DNA from: Davidsoniella eucalypti
Lineage: Eukaryota; Ascomycota; Sordariomycetes; Microascales; Ceratocystidaceae
Assembly (NCBI GenBank): GCA_004009845.1
Contig: RMBW01000213.1
Span: 1-27,560, forward strand
Length of the DNA stretch: 27,560 nt
Reading direction: 5' to 3'
In this document: piece by piece, positions 12,146-22,978 of the stretch
Layout: every line of letters starts with the position of its first letter
How positions within the stretch are numbered: position 1 is the stretch's first letter
Translations under genes and position numbers: made by a program
Notes under the pieces: model-generated
What the model saw: only the letters and a program-made list of their open reading frames with translations
What the model was told of the DNA's origin: nothing
Databases searched by the model: none

Positions 12146-12427
12146 TTTGAGACAGGGGGGTGGACAACAAGGAAGGGGAGAAGGGTAAAGGAAAGGTGTA
12201 TTAAAAAAAAAAGTACAATAATAAATAAAAAAAAATAGTAAAAATCCGAGCCAGCGGCGAACAGCTATATCGCTTGCGATAAGATCTGATCGTACGAAAG
12301 AGAAAGATAAAATAGTAGAAACGAAAACGTCTAGTCTGCAGTTGTCCAAGATTGTGGTAGATCGTGGTGAGGAAGAAAAGGAAAAGAAAAACTCACCCAC
12401 TTTGGACAACGATCGAGGGACACATCG
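12146..12427 (-). other. Probable 5' leader of the secreted hydrolase gene
   Basis: The minus strand downstream of the TATA box is rich in T and C with long T runs next to the start codon. This is a usual fungal leader. It is open in the frame of the hydrolase, but its translation is Phe/Ser/Pro low complexity and would put a hydrophobic stretch before the real signal peptide. Confidence 0.4.
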
Positions 12428-12434
12428 TTTTATA
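12428..12434 (-). promoter_or_regulatory. TATA box of the secreted hydrolase gene
   Basis: TATAAAA on the minus strand, within CCTATAAAACG, about 290 bases before the chosen start codon. It lies downstream of the most upstream in-frame ATG (12445), which argues that translation starts at 12145. Confidence 0.45.
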
Positions 12435-15400
12435 GGCCTTTCCACACGGCCTCTTCATGCGGCCTACGACAATATAAGCTCCTAGTGAGTTTCGTCGTTC
12501 CGGTACCTGTTGCGCGGCCGGCAGACCGTTACTATGAAGCTTGTTTCGTCTCCAGCATTCAGGTTACAGAAAGCTATGGGATAGGCGGCTATGAGTATGA
12601 TCGCCAACTAGGGCCTGAGCAAAGCAACTGTCTTGGTTTATCATTATAAGGGAAAGTTAGCAAAGAGAGCTAGGGCTTGTTATCCCTTGCTCGAATAATG
12701 GCAGAGTGACGTCCAGAATCCCAGAAGCTTGTCTCATCATAGGCTTGGCTTGGACGAAACAAGGCCCGGGCAAGCAATTGACCAGATCCTAGTCAAGACA
12801 CTAAACATGCTATGCAATATCATGCTCATAGTGGTATTAGACTCAGTAAATGATTTGTTTATACTCAACATAAGACTATAGTCTTCTTGTACATATAGCT
12901 TTGGCTCTATTGTAAGCACATATATAAATAAGGGTAGAAGGCAACATGAGTTGTTTTCACCAAAGTCTGACAGGCTTCTATGGCCATCAGCCGGCAATAC
13001 GTCAAGACAGTGACATCTTCTCATCAATTATTGTATAAGCCACCGATGTGTCTTAGGAAGAGAGCCAATCTCTAGAAGTCTGTGGCGCATTTTCAGCTTT
13101 CTGAAAAGTGACACCTGGACCAAAACGAAGTTTGATTTTAATCTGGGGTCGTTTGAAGTCATAGCCACGAGCTTTAATGCTTCCATCCTTGCTGGTTGTC
13201 ATCTTACTAATATACTGTCGAATCTCTAGGATTACAGCAAAACCAAGTATTACTCCTTTTGTCAATGCTGTTTACTGGACCTACATATATGTACATGCTT
13301 AACAAACCCTATGGCGGAACTAACCCTTTTGAATTTAATCGATTTTCTTATAGTGCGTATAGACAACGAGTGAAGATAATGAGTATATTATTTATGTAGA
13401 AGCACCAGTACTAAATTACACTTACAGGACTAGAACTAGCAGGAGAAACTCCAGATATTCATATTCCAAAGATCTGCAACGATCTAAATCAGAAGTTGCT
13501 GGATTTTGCTCTTTTACGTCTACCTACTGTTATTTCGCAGCAACACGACGGAGGACTTGTGAGGGAATTAGTATTAGGATTGTAGAAACCCTAACAAAGA
13601 CCAAGTGTTATGGACTCACATAAGTGCAATTCATAACAGATGTCCTCGCGCTCGTAAATAATACCAAATAAAATCCGCTAAATATTGGATATTCAAGTTT
13701 TCCCAAATTGTAGCTGTAGGAGAAAACCAAGCATGCTATCCGTTGACCCTAAATTACTTACCACCATCCAGTCTCGAAGCTTCCAGTCAGTTTTCAATGC
13801 TAAATGTCTAGATTATATCGTCCAAAGACACCAAGAGATTGCCGTTTCAGCGTATATTGAAGAAGGTAGACTCCGAAACTGAATTGGCCTACAAGAGTCG
13901 ACTGGAGGTGCTGAAATTGAAAGAAAGCCACCTTGTGCTACTGTAGAGATCGAGGAATTTCTCTTGGATTCCGAGGGTCGTTAAAATGCTTAAAAGTGGA
14001 ATCATTAGAGCAAATAGCGCCCTAGCAACAGTCTTTTGTTTTCTTCCGAGGAGGAATCAGAGATGGCGTAAATGCTTTCCCTCCTATGTTGGTAACATAC
14101 TCAAATTAATTGCTATAAAAAGGAACGGCCTTCAGGATAGAACTCAGCTCAGAAGCAGTCCACGGCCCACATGTAATCTTGGTTCTTCCGGGTACAGGTC
14201 CTTGTGACAGAGTTTTATTTCATCTACATATCTTCTTCTTGTTAGAGAATATTTACAATTACTGTTGATATCTGTGTATATGCTCATGGGATCTTGGTAA
14301 AATATAAACGTGTCGATGTGGTCACGTGTGGTCACGTGTAATAATGGGTATGACTAAGCGGAGGGGACTCCACACTTACCTCTATTACCTCTCATGGCGG
14401 CCACATCCCACGATAGATAGACTTTACACCTTAAGCATCACCAACAGACCCGATTCATACCACCTTGATAGAGAGGCGGTCTGAGTACGGATCACAGGTG
14501 TAAGCAAACTATCCAATACATACGTTTTGCACCGACAAAACGTGAATATCACAAGAGATCTGAGATCTGAAATTTGAATATTTTGTATTAGTTGCCTTCT
14601 TTTTTTCTTCTATTAGTAAAATAGGTAACGCTCAGGCTTTCTAGAACCCAATTACAGATACAATTTTATTTTATTTATTTTTATTTTTTATTCATTAATC
14701 TTATGGCAGTTAAGCTTACGGCTTTGTTTCTTCCTCCCGAATTCAGAGTTAGCGAACTTTCCCTTCGAAGGAACTTCCCCAGAAGGAAAAAAATCCCTTG
14801 TTCTGTCAACATCGGTTCAGCACAACCGTGGATTTTAATATGCACGTGATATATTCTGTTTTCAAGTGGAGATCTTAATAAAAACAAAACAAACAAAACA
14901 AAGCAAAATCTACTGCACCATATGAACATATAACTTATTGTGTCGGTCATTGATAACTCTCTAGTATCAGATGTGAATCTGTGCCTAACGTGGGTGGGAT
15001 CAGCATCAAGGTATGTAGATCTCTTGCTCTATAAACCCAATGTACAACCTGTTCGTTTTGGCATATGTAGTAACAGCTGAACGACAGCCTCGATCTTCAA
15101 AGGTCGCTTATCTGCAGGCGATATCTATCGATGCCGTTCACCGACGGCCTGGCCTTGAGATAAACCGTGGGAATTGTCACACTTCAGCTACTTATATCCG
15201 ACTCGTGGCTACAGCCCTCGATCACTCCGTATTAATTTCTCTAAAGCTGCGGCCATGATTGTATCCGATAGATATCATGGTGTAGTTCACCGACATAGAA
15301 TCGATGTCTTTCCTGAGGCATACCACTGTTTTGAGTCTAAGGGGGCATTACTGTTCATATCAGACAAGATCAGCGTGGATAGGCCATATACGACTTGTCC

Positions 15401-15578
15401 TTGAGCGAGTGTCATGGCGATGAAGTTGAGTAAGATATAGAGGGCATTTCCCTTCTTTTTAAATGGAGTTCTTGAGAGTGAAATTCCCAAGCTTATACTC
15501 GGTCTATCACTGTTTGCTCTGGCTTAACGAAATCCAAAGCTTCTTAACCACCATTCCATTATTTGTGAAGACTCCAAC
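12435..15578. other. Gene-poor region with possible coding relics
   Basis: About 3.1 kb of AT-rich DNA without a supportable intact gene. Two short stretches look coding-like but are not recognised. One is minus strand 13053-13265, whose open frame ends in a Lys-rich segment. The other is plus strand about 13440-13592, containing LELAGETPDIHIPKICNDL and closed by stops on both sides. Several frames between 13660 and 14207 are interrupted by stops. These may be fragments of a decayed gene. The last 500 bases should hold the promoter of the gene at 15579. I find no terminal inverted repeats or transposase motifs. Confidence 0.4.
14321..14340. promoter_or_regulatory. Two tandem CACGTG E-box palindromes
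   Basis: GTCACGTGTG is followed directly by GTCACGTGTA, so two CACGTG cores lie at 14323-14328 and 14333-14338, exactly 10 bp apart and on the same face of the helix. CACGTG is the core site for bHLH regulators such as Pho4, Cbf1 and SREBP relatives. It lies 1.2 kb from the nearest start codon, so its target is uncertain. Confidence 0.3.
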
Positions 15579-18500
15579 ATGAGATTTCTCATACGCGCCA
15601 CTATGGCACTTTTGACACTACTATTAGCCACTCCAGTCTCTGCGCAGGGCTTTGATCTCCCTCTACGACCTTTCCCATGGCGATCGCAGAGGCTTCCAGT
15701 TGGGACTAACAATGCTTCGTCTATTCTAGCGAGTTCAACTTCCATGACGACGAGTGCTGACTACGCTCAGTCCTCCACGATTTTGGTCCACAGCGATACT
15801 ACTTGCATTGAGGAGACTTCAACTGTCATTTCTAGCTCTAGCACCACTTCTAGCATGTCCTTGCCCATTTCATACGGCTCGTTAGTACCTCCAGTCATTC
15901 TATCTACTCCATCACCGTACGAAACAGCATACTCGACTGCCAGTCGTACCTCGTCGTGCGAAGAATATAAGACCACCATCAGTGCCAGCACTGGCACTAG
16001 CACTAGTATTAGCATTGATAGCTCTATTTCACTAGCGGGATACTTGCCTCCTTACAGCTTCAACACGTTCTCTTCACCGTCAAGTATACTTGAGCCACCC
16101 TCTTATGCTTATGGCGCAGTGACCTCCAGCACCGAAACCAGTAGTCCCGCTACTTCGCCCATAGATACTTGCACTGAAGCCACTACTACTGGTAGTACAA
16201 CATCAGCCTCGTCTACCCTGGAAGCATATTCTAGCGAGCTGACGCTTTCAGTTTCAGTGACTTCAACCTACTCGCTACCACCATATCTTCCACCATGGCC
16301 AAGCCCACCCAGCGCCGATACGTCTACATCGTCCTCAAGCTCTATCAGATACTCAGCTTCTACTAGCAACTATGGCTGGCCTACTGTTTCAGTAGGATCC
16401 ACCTCAGTCATATCGTCAGCTACGCAAGTCGGTAATTTGACGACCACCAGTTTCAGATCAGGTCCCAACTCTACCATGTCCACCTCTCTGTCAACCAGCA
16501 ACTTCACCGGCAGCTCTTGCGCTAGTAGCGTCTCATGCTCTGCGGCTACGACAACAATGTGGACAACTTCTTCGGTAATCGATCACAGCAGCACATTCAA
16601 GCCAAGTTTCTCTACAGTCTTCACCAATACGTCTTCTTCGTTGGCACTCAACGGCTCGTATTCTTCTGGGACATTGTATAAGACAGTATCCTCATCGTCC
16701 GTGCTTTGGGTCAATATATCGACAACTCCATCTGCCACATTGCCCCCTAAATCTATCCGTAGTGATCTAGTCACATCTATCTCAGATCTTGCGCCAGATA
16801 TCACCAGTATGTCTACCATTTATATCCCCTTACTAGACATGGCCTTTTATCCAAGTGCCAAGAAGAGCAAATAACTTTAGACGAAAATGGTCTGGATCTA
16901 GAAGCTAATCAAATCTCGTGTACCGTCATAGAAACAAAAATCTCAGACTTCTCGGCATCCATGTCTCGTACTAGCGGCCATAATTTGTTACGGGAAATGG
17001 CCGATTTTGAACTCAAAAGTTATGGCAGTGGTAGAGTCAGCAGCTCGACTACTAAACATTCTGTTTCTACTTCAAATATCGCGTTTTCTTCCTCTTCAAT
17101 ACGGCTGAAAATCACACTTTCCTCGCCTTCTTCTCCTGCTCTCATTGTCTCTTACAGCAGTATTCCGTCGAGTCCCAACTTTATCGGACTATCCTCAGAC
17201 CTCGCTTCACCGACACCAAGCACTGGAAGTCATACAGTATCTATCCTAAACTCTGCTATTTCTGCTATTCCATCAACCCTCCGTACCCAGATAATCCCGC
17301 GTTCTCACATCACTTCTCAATTTGTTCTCACAAGTGACACATCGCCTGTCATGTCGGCCTCGAGTGTTCAAGTGTGGTCAAGCAGCGCAATTACGCCTAG
17401 CAGCAGCGTGGGTACTTTCACCAATATATCCACACTGACAGTGCCTCTGATATCTTTATCCAGTTCTACTACTGCACCAGTGGCCTCTCAAACCACCTGG
17501 GATTGGCTTAATGATTCTGTAGATACTGACAACGGGGAGACATGGGAAACTACTATTGCTGTAGTAGAAGGCACTGAGACAACATCTACCACCACTGTAC
17601 CGTTCACGACATCTCGTGTGGGCCCTCCTCTCTGGAACACACGGCCTGCATCTTCAGTTCCCACGCAAACTTCGGAGTTGGGTAGCTCAGAAACAAGTAC
17701 AGACTCAAGCGTCGATTGGAGCCAGGACTCTAGCTGGTCCAGCCAGACGGTCAAACTTCTGCACAGAGCTTCTAGTGACGAGGATAACGTTTGCTTCCCA
17801 GAGCTTGTTCTAGCAGTGGGCTCTAGTCTTTCCGAGAGTGGTTTCAACAAAGCAGATGAAGCTCTTAACATCCAGGTCCAGTGTAGCAGTAACTTCAAAA
17901 TCAACAGCTGCTCCGCCATGGTGAATGATAAAGTCATCACAGATCTTGTCTGCAATGAGAACTCTGTTCAAGTTCCTGGGATCTTCGACGACGTGGAGGA
18001 TGTTGCATATGTGTCGGTAGTGGTCGCTGACTCGGCCCAAAACGTCATCAGCAAGGCGTGGAGCTTCGTTCTAGGCACAGAGTCCATGTCAGTCTCGGTG
18101 AAGAATAGCGATAGAAGTGCAGCCGACGGCGCCAAGGTCGTCATGCAATCTGTTGCGCACCCTGATGCCAAAGCTGTAGCCATGACTAATGATGTTGGTA
18201 TTGCTTCTTTTAATGTTGTTCCCATGCATAGTGTTAGCTATGTTGCGTCTCTTGCCTTAGCCCAGGGCGTCTGTGCCTCTCCGGGTGGCAAGACGAACGA
18301 CGCCTTTGTTTTGGTTGAGGATACCCTAAACAACGCCTCGCTTCCTCTTCTTCGGGGCTCCTCGGCAAACAAAGGGTGGACGGGCAACGTTCGTATGCTT
18401 CCTCTCCGGCAATTTGAGGACAACGCCTCCACGCAAATCAGTAGTACAAACAAGAGTGTAGCAGTGGTTTGGACCGACGGCAAGGTCAGCACCCAAGTTG

Positions 18501-20131
18501 GCCGTCAGACCTTCGCAGTATCAAGCCAAGACAGCGCAAGTGGGAACAAGACTGCCTACATCTTGTATCGTCTACAATCCTATGAGGCAGCGGCTGGCAA
18601 ATGGGACATGCCGTACAACGATTTCTTCTATGTTTCCATCCGGGGCAACGACCGACAGAGCGGTCAAGTCCAGATTCATGGACCAGACAGCCTTGGCAAG
18701 GGCTACTTTGACCAGTACGGCTTTGGTCCCTGGAACAGCCTTCAACTCCGTCTCGACTCCGGAATCAGCGCTGTAGAGTTCGAGGTGGCAGTATCCAATG
18801 TCGCCGACGCCAACTACCAGTCCCAAGTCATTGTCCAGGACACCGGTATCTGCGACGCATCAGCCTCCTGCTCGACATGCCCCGGGCTTTCACAGTGCCA
18901 AAGCATCTGCTCGACTCCTGCATCCGACACCTGTGCGTTTTATTGGTCCTGTGCAAAGCAAAGCCTAGGCTGCACCTCGATGGATACAGCGATCTTTAGA
19001 GCTGCCCACGTTTGCGAAGGGCTTCAGCAGGCCAAAGCCAGTCTGAGTGCGCCAGCAGCGCAGTATTTTGCAAGGGCCGAGAGATGTGTCCAGAGTTCGC
19101 TTGTGCCTGTGATCGCGGCTCAAAAGGGCTGCAGCGTTGGTGAGAATGCAGTTCTGATGTCGCTGCCTAGTTGTTATGTCCAGGATGGCCTGTGTGATCT
19201 GACACCTGCCGACTATATGCAGATTCTGGCCTTGCTTGGCGACCAAGATCATCGCGCTGCATTTCGGAAGGCCTTGCTTACCAAGGGGTCGTCATGCACG
19301 GCCAAGATCATACAGTCATTCGACGGTGCCGAGGCTTATCTAGAGCCCAGCAAAGCGTTCTTCGCCCAGATTTCCCCCGATAACAGCCTTCTAAGCTCCA
19401 ATCAAACCTTCGGCTGGATCCAGAGTGTCAATAAGGCGGTTTCTTCCTACAACTCTAGTAACGGGATTCTTTCTTCAATAAACTATCTGCGCTGGACATC
19501 GTGCAACGATTATCTCAACCGCAGGCTGTCTGGCGACGTCTCGCCAGCACTGATAGATTTTGCGTCCAAAAAGAACATGGCTCATTACCAGAAGTTTACT
19601 GATACGCAAGAAGTCGATGTCTCGAATCTCTTCTGTGCAACTGCCGGCGTGTATGTCAACGGACTCAATACCACCAACGCCGATCTAGCCAGCTGGGTAC
19701 CTCTACTGTTCTCTTCGTACGGGAACTGGCGCACAAGCACATTCGAGTCGTCGTTCCCGCCTTCTGCCCTGGAGTATCTTACATCTTGGAACCATAAGAA
19801 TGCCGGAGCGGTACGTGAAGCTATCGACGGCTATGTCATGGCATCGCTAATCATGGGCGGCCAAGCGGTCGATAGCGCCGAAGCATTCCAGAAAGTAGTG
19901 CTACAGCAACCGTTTGCTGATCGCGTCAAGACATTCAAGCTGAGTCGCTTTGGCGGCAATCGGTCTACGGTTAAGGAACATTGTACCAAGCTACTTAACG
20001 GGTCAATGGATGCTTCCAACGAGTTTGTTTGGCCTCTTCGCATGCTCTTGCTAGAGGGAACGGTCCAGGCCGAAGCGGCCGTCATTGCCAGCTTCTGCGG
20101 CGACTATGCCGAGACTCTAGGAAGCCTATGA
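15579..20131 (+). CDS. Large secreted Ser/Thr-rich mucin-like protein with stanniocalcin-like domain
   Basis: Predicted secreted or cell-wall glycoprotein; the function is unknown. Exons 15579-16806 and 16932-20131 join across GTATGT...CATAG (phase 1, branch GCTAATC) to give about 1475 aa. Both open frames overlap across the intron, so an unspliced reading would end at 16874. A second in-frame acceptor (CTCAG, 16944-16946) would remove five residues. Residues 1-22 form a signal peptide ending PVSA. Residues 30-685 are Ser/Thr-rich, suited to heavy O-glycosylation, with Cys-Glu motifs at 76, 127 and 198 and several YLPPY-like segments. From about 688 the composition becomes globular: a Cys-containing beta-rich region, an Ig- or carboxypeptidase-regulatory-like segment near 790-850, then a dense Cys region at 1050-1198 matching the stanniocalcin spacing, then about 275 residues with four Cys and several N-glycosylation sequons. 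I see no GPI signal or transmembrane segment at the C-terminus. Confidence 0.8.
18851..19297 (+). other. Stanniocalcin-like cysteine-rich domain (coding segment)
   Basis: Residues 1050-1198 of the large secreted protein hold 14 cysteines. The last nine (1077, 1083, 1090, 1104, 1128, 1143, 1157, 1164, 1198) have gaps of 5, 6, 13, 23, 14, 13, 6 and 33 residues. Vertebrate stanniocalcin-1, as I recall it, has gaps of 4, 5, 8, 23, 15, 13, 6 and 34. Both also share Cys-Tyr before the x6 gap and an aromatic/acidic pattern before the Cys at 1128 (YFARAERC). The segment is a subregion of the gene at 15579-20131. Confidence 0.6.
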
Positions 20132-20572
20132 TATGGCCTTCACTCAAGAGGCTAGGCGGTGATGGTAGCCAGGTATCCCTTTTTTGGGCCCGTCTTCTTG
20201 TTTGGGCTCATATATGGCTTTGTATCATACTCAGCAATAGTATCTAACAAGGCCATATAGCTCTCTTTCCTTTCCTTGTCGTCTGTTTAGTTTTCGTTAT
20301 GTTCGTAACTCTCTCTCTCTCTCTCAATTCTATTACATGTTTTAGTCAATTATACATTCGTTTTGTGTATTATAATACATTTACGCTCTCTTGTATTAAG
20401 AAGTGGATATCAAAGTCTATTAAAAGGCTTGTGAAAAATATATGACTATATCAAGTGTGTCCCGCGACAGATCTAAATAACGGACATAGGTCCAACTAAG
20501 AGGCTATGCTAGATGAGGAAATATAAACGAAAGAAAAAAGAAGAGGTAGAAATGAAGGTCAATGGCCTTGGC
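20132..20572. other. Convergent intergenic region
   Basis: AT-rich DNA between the convergent mucin-like and thioesterase genes, holding their 3' untranslated regions. It contains a CT dinucleotide run. No gene is seen. Confidence 0.5.
20309..20325 (+). repeat. CT dinucleotide microsatellite
   Basis: An uninterrupted 17-base CT run in the intergenic DNA downstream of the large secreted protein gene. Confidence 0.9.
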
Positions 20573-21852
20573 CTACAGTTTTGCCTTGAGTGGCTCACTG
20601 ATTTCCTCGACCTTGGGCACGTCGGGGTTCACGGGATCTGGACCGTTTTGGTTGAGGCGGGTGACGCCCTCCTGGACGCACGTGACCAACAACGTGCCGT
20701 CCTGCGCAAATATGTGTGAGATGACGGTGGATCTACCGTCTCCTGAAAAGGGGCTATGGACCTCCATCAGCATCCAGTCGTCGGCCTTGATAGCCTGCGG
20801 GTTGTGGAAGTAGATGCTGTGGTCCAGACTGACGAGCATGCCGATGCGCGGCCGGTTTCCGACCTCTGAGAGCTCCAAGCCATTGAATTTGCCGTCCTTA
20901 TCAACGTCCTCACAGATGGACTGGCGGAAGTGCTCGGGCACGGGATCCGTAGCCGGAATATGGAAGCGCCACACGCCATGCATGCGTGGTACAGAGGCGG
21001 CAAATGACGAGTCGGACATGTAGGCCAAGGCGGCAATGTGCTCAGCCGAGCCTATGGGTGTGCTTATGGTGCCGCGAGCCTTGATCCAATGCTGGAAACG
21101 ACGCTGGTGCACTCCAGGCGCGTCAAGCTTGCCAGTCATTCGGATAGCGCGAGCAACATACGGCACATTCTCATTGTCGTTGGCCGAGCGCGGGTCTCCA
21201 TCCTGGTCATCGATGGGTATAGGCGGAGCATCCCACGGTTTCGGCGCTGGAAGAGCGTGTTGCATGGACTTGGGGCCGCCCGAGCTACGGCGCACAAAGG
21301 ACATGGTGATGGTAAAGATACAGGAACCGCGCTGGCGAGCCTGTACTGTGCGCGTGGCAAACGAGCGGCCGTCACGCACGCGCTCGACATGGTATACGAG
21401 CGGCGCAGTGGCGATGCCGGCAAGAAGGAAGTAGCAGTGGCAGCTATGGATGACAAAGTCGGAGCGGACGGTCTTTTGACCGACGGTGATGCTCTGGGCA
21501 ATGACGCCGCCGCCGAAGATGCCGCGGGCCTTGGGCGGATGCCACGGAGGGCGCGTGTTGGTGAAGATATCCTTGATAGAGATAGAGAAAGAACGTGTCA
21601 GAAGGAGAGAGCGCGCCATATCAGAAGATTACGATTGTACTTTTTACGTACGGGTTCTACTTCGCGAAGTTCCGTCACGTCCAGCGTGTTCTCGATAGGC
21701 GACTGCGCCGGGTTGGGCGGCGGCGGTGGTAACACAGTGGCTTTATCGATTTCGACAGGCGCCGGCATACTAGACACGGCAGAAGAAGCAGGAGAAGCCG
21801 ACTTGGGTGCGGCGCTGGCCGAGAAGCCGCGGTTGGACTTGGGCGGAGCCAT
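20573..21852 (-). CDS. Peroxisomal acyl-CoA thioesterase, TesB/ACOT8 family
   Basis: Hydrolyses acyl-CoA to free fatty acid and CoA, probably in the peroxisome alongside beta-oxidation. Exons 21652-21852 and 20573-21571 (intron GTACGT...AAG, phase 0, 80 bp) give 399 aa. The start is bounded by an in-frame TAG at 21874-21876. After a Ser/Ala/Pro-rich N-terminal 50 residues come two hot-dog domains. The first has RGIFGGGVIAQ (83 onward), HSCHCYF and YHVERVRDGRSFATRTVQA. The second has the ACOT8 signature VSLDHSIYFHNP, with the catalytic Asp, then DDWMLMEVHSP and VTCVQEGVTR, where the Gln is the expected catalytic partner. The C-terminus is AKL, an accepted PTS1 peroxisomal signal. An insertion of about 50 residues between the two domains (KPWDAPPIPIDDQDGDP region) is polar and probably a loop. 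It diverges from the pirin gene. Confidence 0.93.
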
Positions 21853-22748
21853 GATAGAGAAGATAGAGTACAGCTAGGCGAGATAGACGAGAAAGGGCGT
21901 CGCGACAACAGCTAGATCGCGATGTGATTTCTGATCTGTCTTGCGAAGTCGGTTTTTGTGATATGCGATAAACAGGGTGCGAAGAACTCTGGGAATTAAC
22001 AATAATAAAATGCGGCTCTGAAATCCAAGCATGCGAAATATGCGATCTCAGCAGCAGTCAAAGCTAAAGCTAGCGCTCGCCTTTAATTCCGCCGGGTCTA
22101 TTTTCTAATTTTCTAATTCCAGGGCTGTCAACAAGTGAACAAACAGCTCCAAGATCGACAGCCTTTCTCTGCTCTCAAAATAATAGCCGAGGACCAAAGC
22201 CGTGCAAGGCCCCAAGTCCAGTCCTCTATGTATATGCAATTTGTTCTTGGTTCTTCTCCTAGTCTAAATCTCTTACTAGTATTATCTCGTCTCACACCAG
22301 GGTTTGCTCCATTCCAACACAGACTGACATGCCGAGCCTCGGTCTCCTAGCCCTTGACGTCTAAAGAGCGGCAAAGCACTGCGGGTTCGCTCTGACAGCT
22401 GAGACAGAAAAATATCCAATCCACAGCTGGTGACAGCTGGTGCTACTCAAGTGCGGACTTCAGAAACTCCGCTCAAAAAGCTTAACCCTCAATTCAACCC
22501 TATCTAAGACATGGCAAAGGATTTTAACTTTATAGTGCTCTCTTTTGTCACTAAGCATGACAAAAAGATTTCGTAAGCAAGTTTGGCTTACACACTAATG
22601 GACAAAGCAGAAGCTTACATACTCAAACTGTATACGATTCTTAAGCTGGATAACAGCTCTTAGTAAAAATTCATAATATAACACACTTACAACTTCCTTT
22701 TTTGTTCGAGATTCTTCTTGCGAGTTCCCACAACTCTTCCTTGGCGTC
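21853..22748. other. Divergent promoter region, thioesterase and pirin
   Basis: About 0.9 kb shared upstream by the thioesterase (-) and pirin (+) genes. No coding signal is seen. The direct repeat ACAGCTGGTG occurs twice at about 22422-22443, giving two CAGCTG cores 11 bp apart. Pyrimidine-rich DNA precedes the pirin start. Confidence 0.4.
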
Positions 22749-22754
22749 TATAAA
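22749..22754 (+). promoter_or_regulatory. TATA box overlapping the first in-frame ATG of pirin
   Basis: TATAAA shares its last A with the ATG at 22754. If it is a working TATA box, transcription starts downstream of that ATG, and the first usable start codon in frame is at 22979. Confidence 0.4.
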
Positions 22755-22978
22755 TGTCACTGCTTTCTCTCCAGACAGTGGTTTTGGTCATTTTTTTGTC
22801 CATCCTTATCTCTACTGATTTCGGTTTACATCTGCTTTCTCAGATCTCGTCTTTACCCCAGACTCTCAGTAGTAGCTTCAAACCACCGACCTCTATATTT
22901 GATACCAACTCAATACCACCCTTCTCTACCACCATCCTGACCAAGTCAACCGTCCCTCCAACAACCACGGGATCTGAC

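Noticed and set aside
12146..12445. Upstream extension of the hydrolase reading frame to an ATG at 12445
   Set aside because: Phe/Ser/Pro low complexity, lies upstream of a TATA box, and would bury the clear signal peptide at 12145.
17488..17955. 155-codon minus-strand frame inside the large secreted protein gene
   Set aside because: Antisense shadow of a Ser/Thr-rich coding region; no motif.
22330..22450. GGGTTCG-containing segment resembling a tRNA T-arm
   Set aside because: No acceptor stem or anticodon arm can be formed around it.
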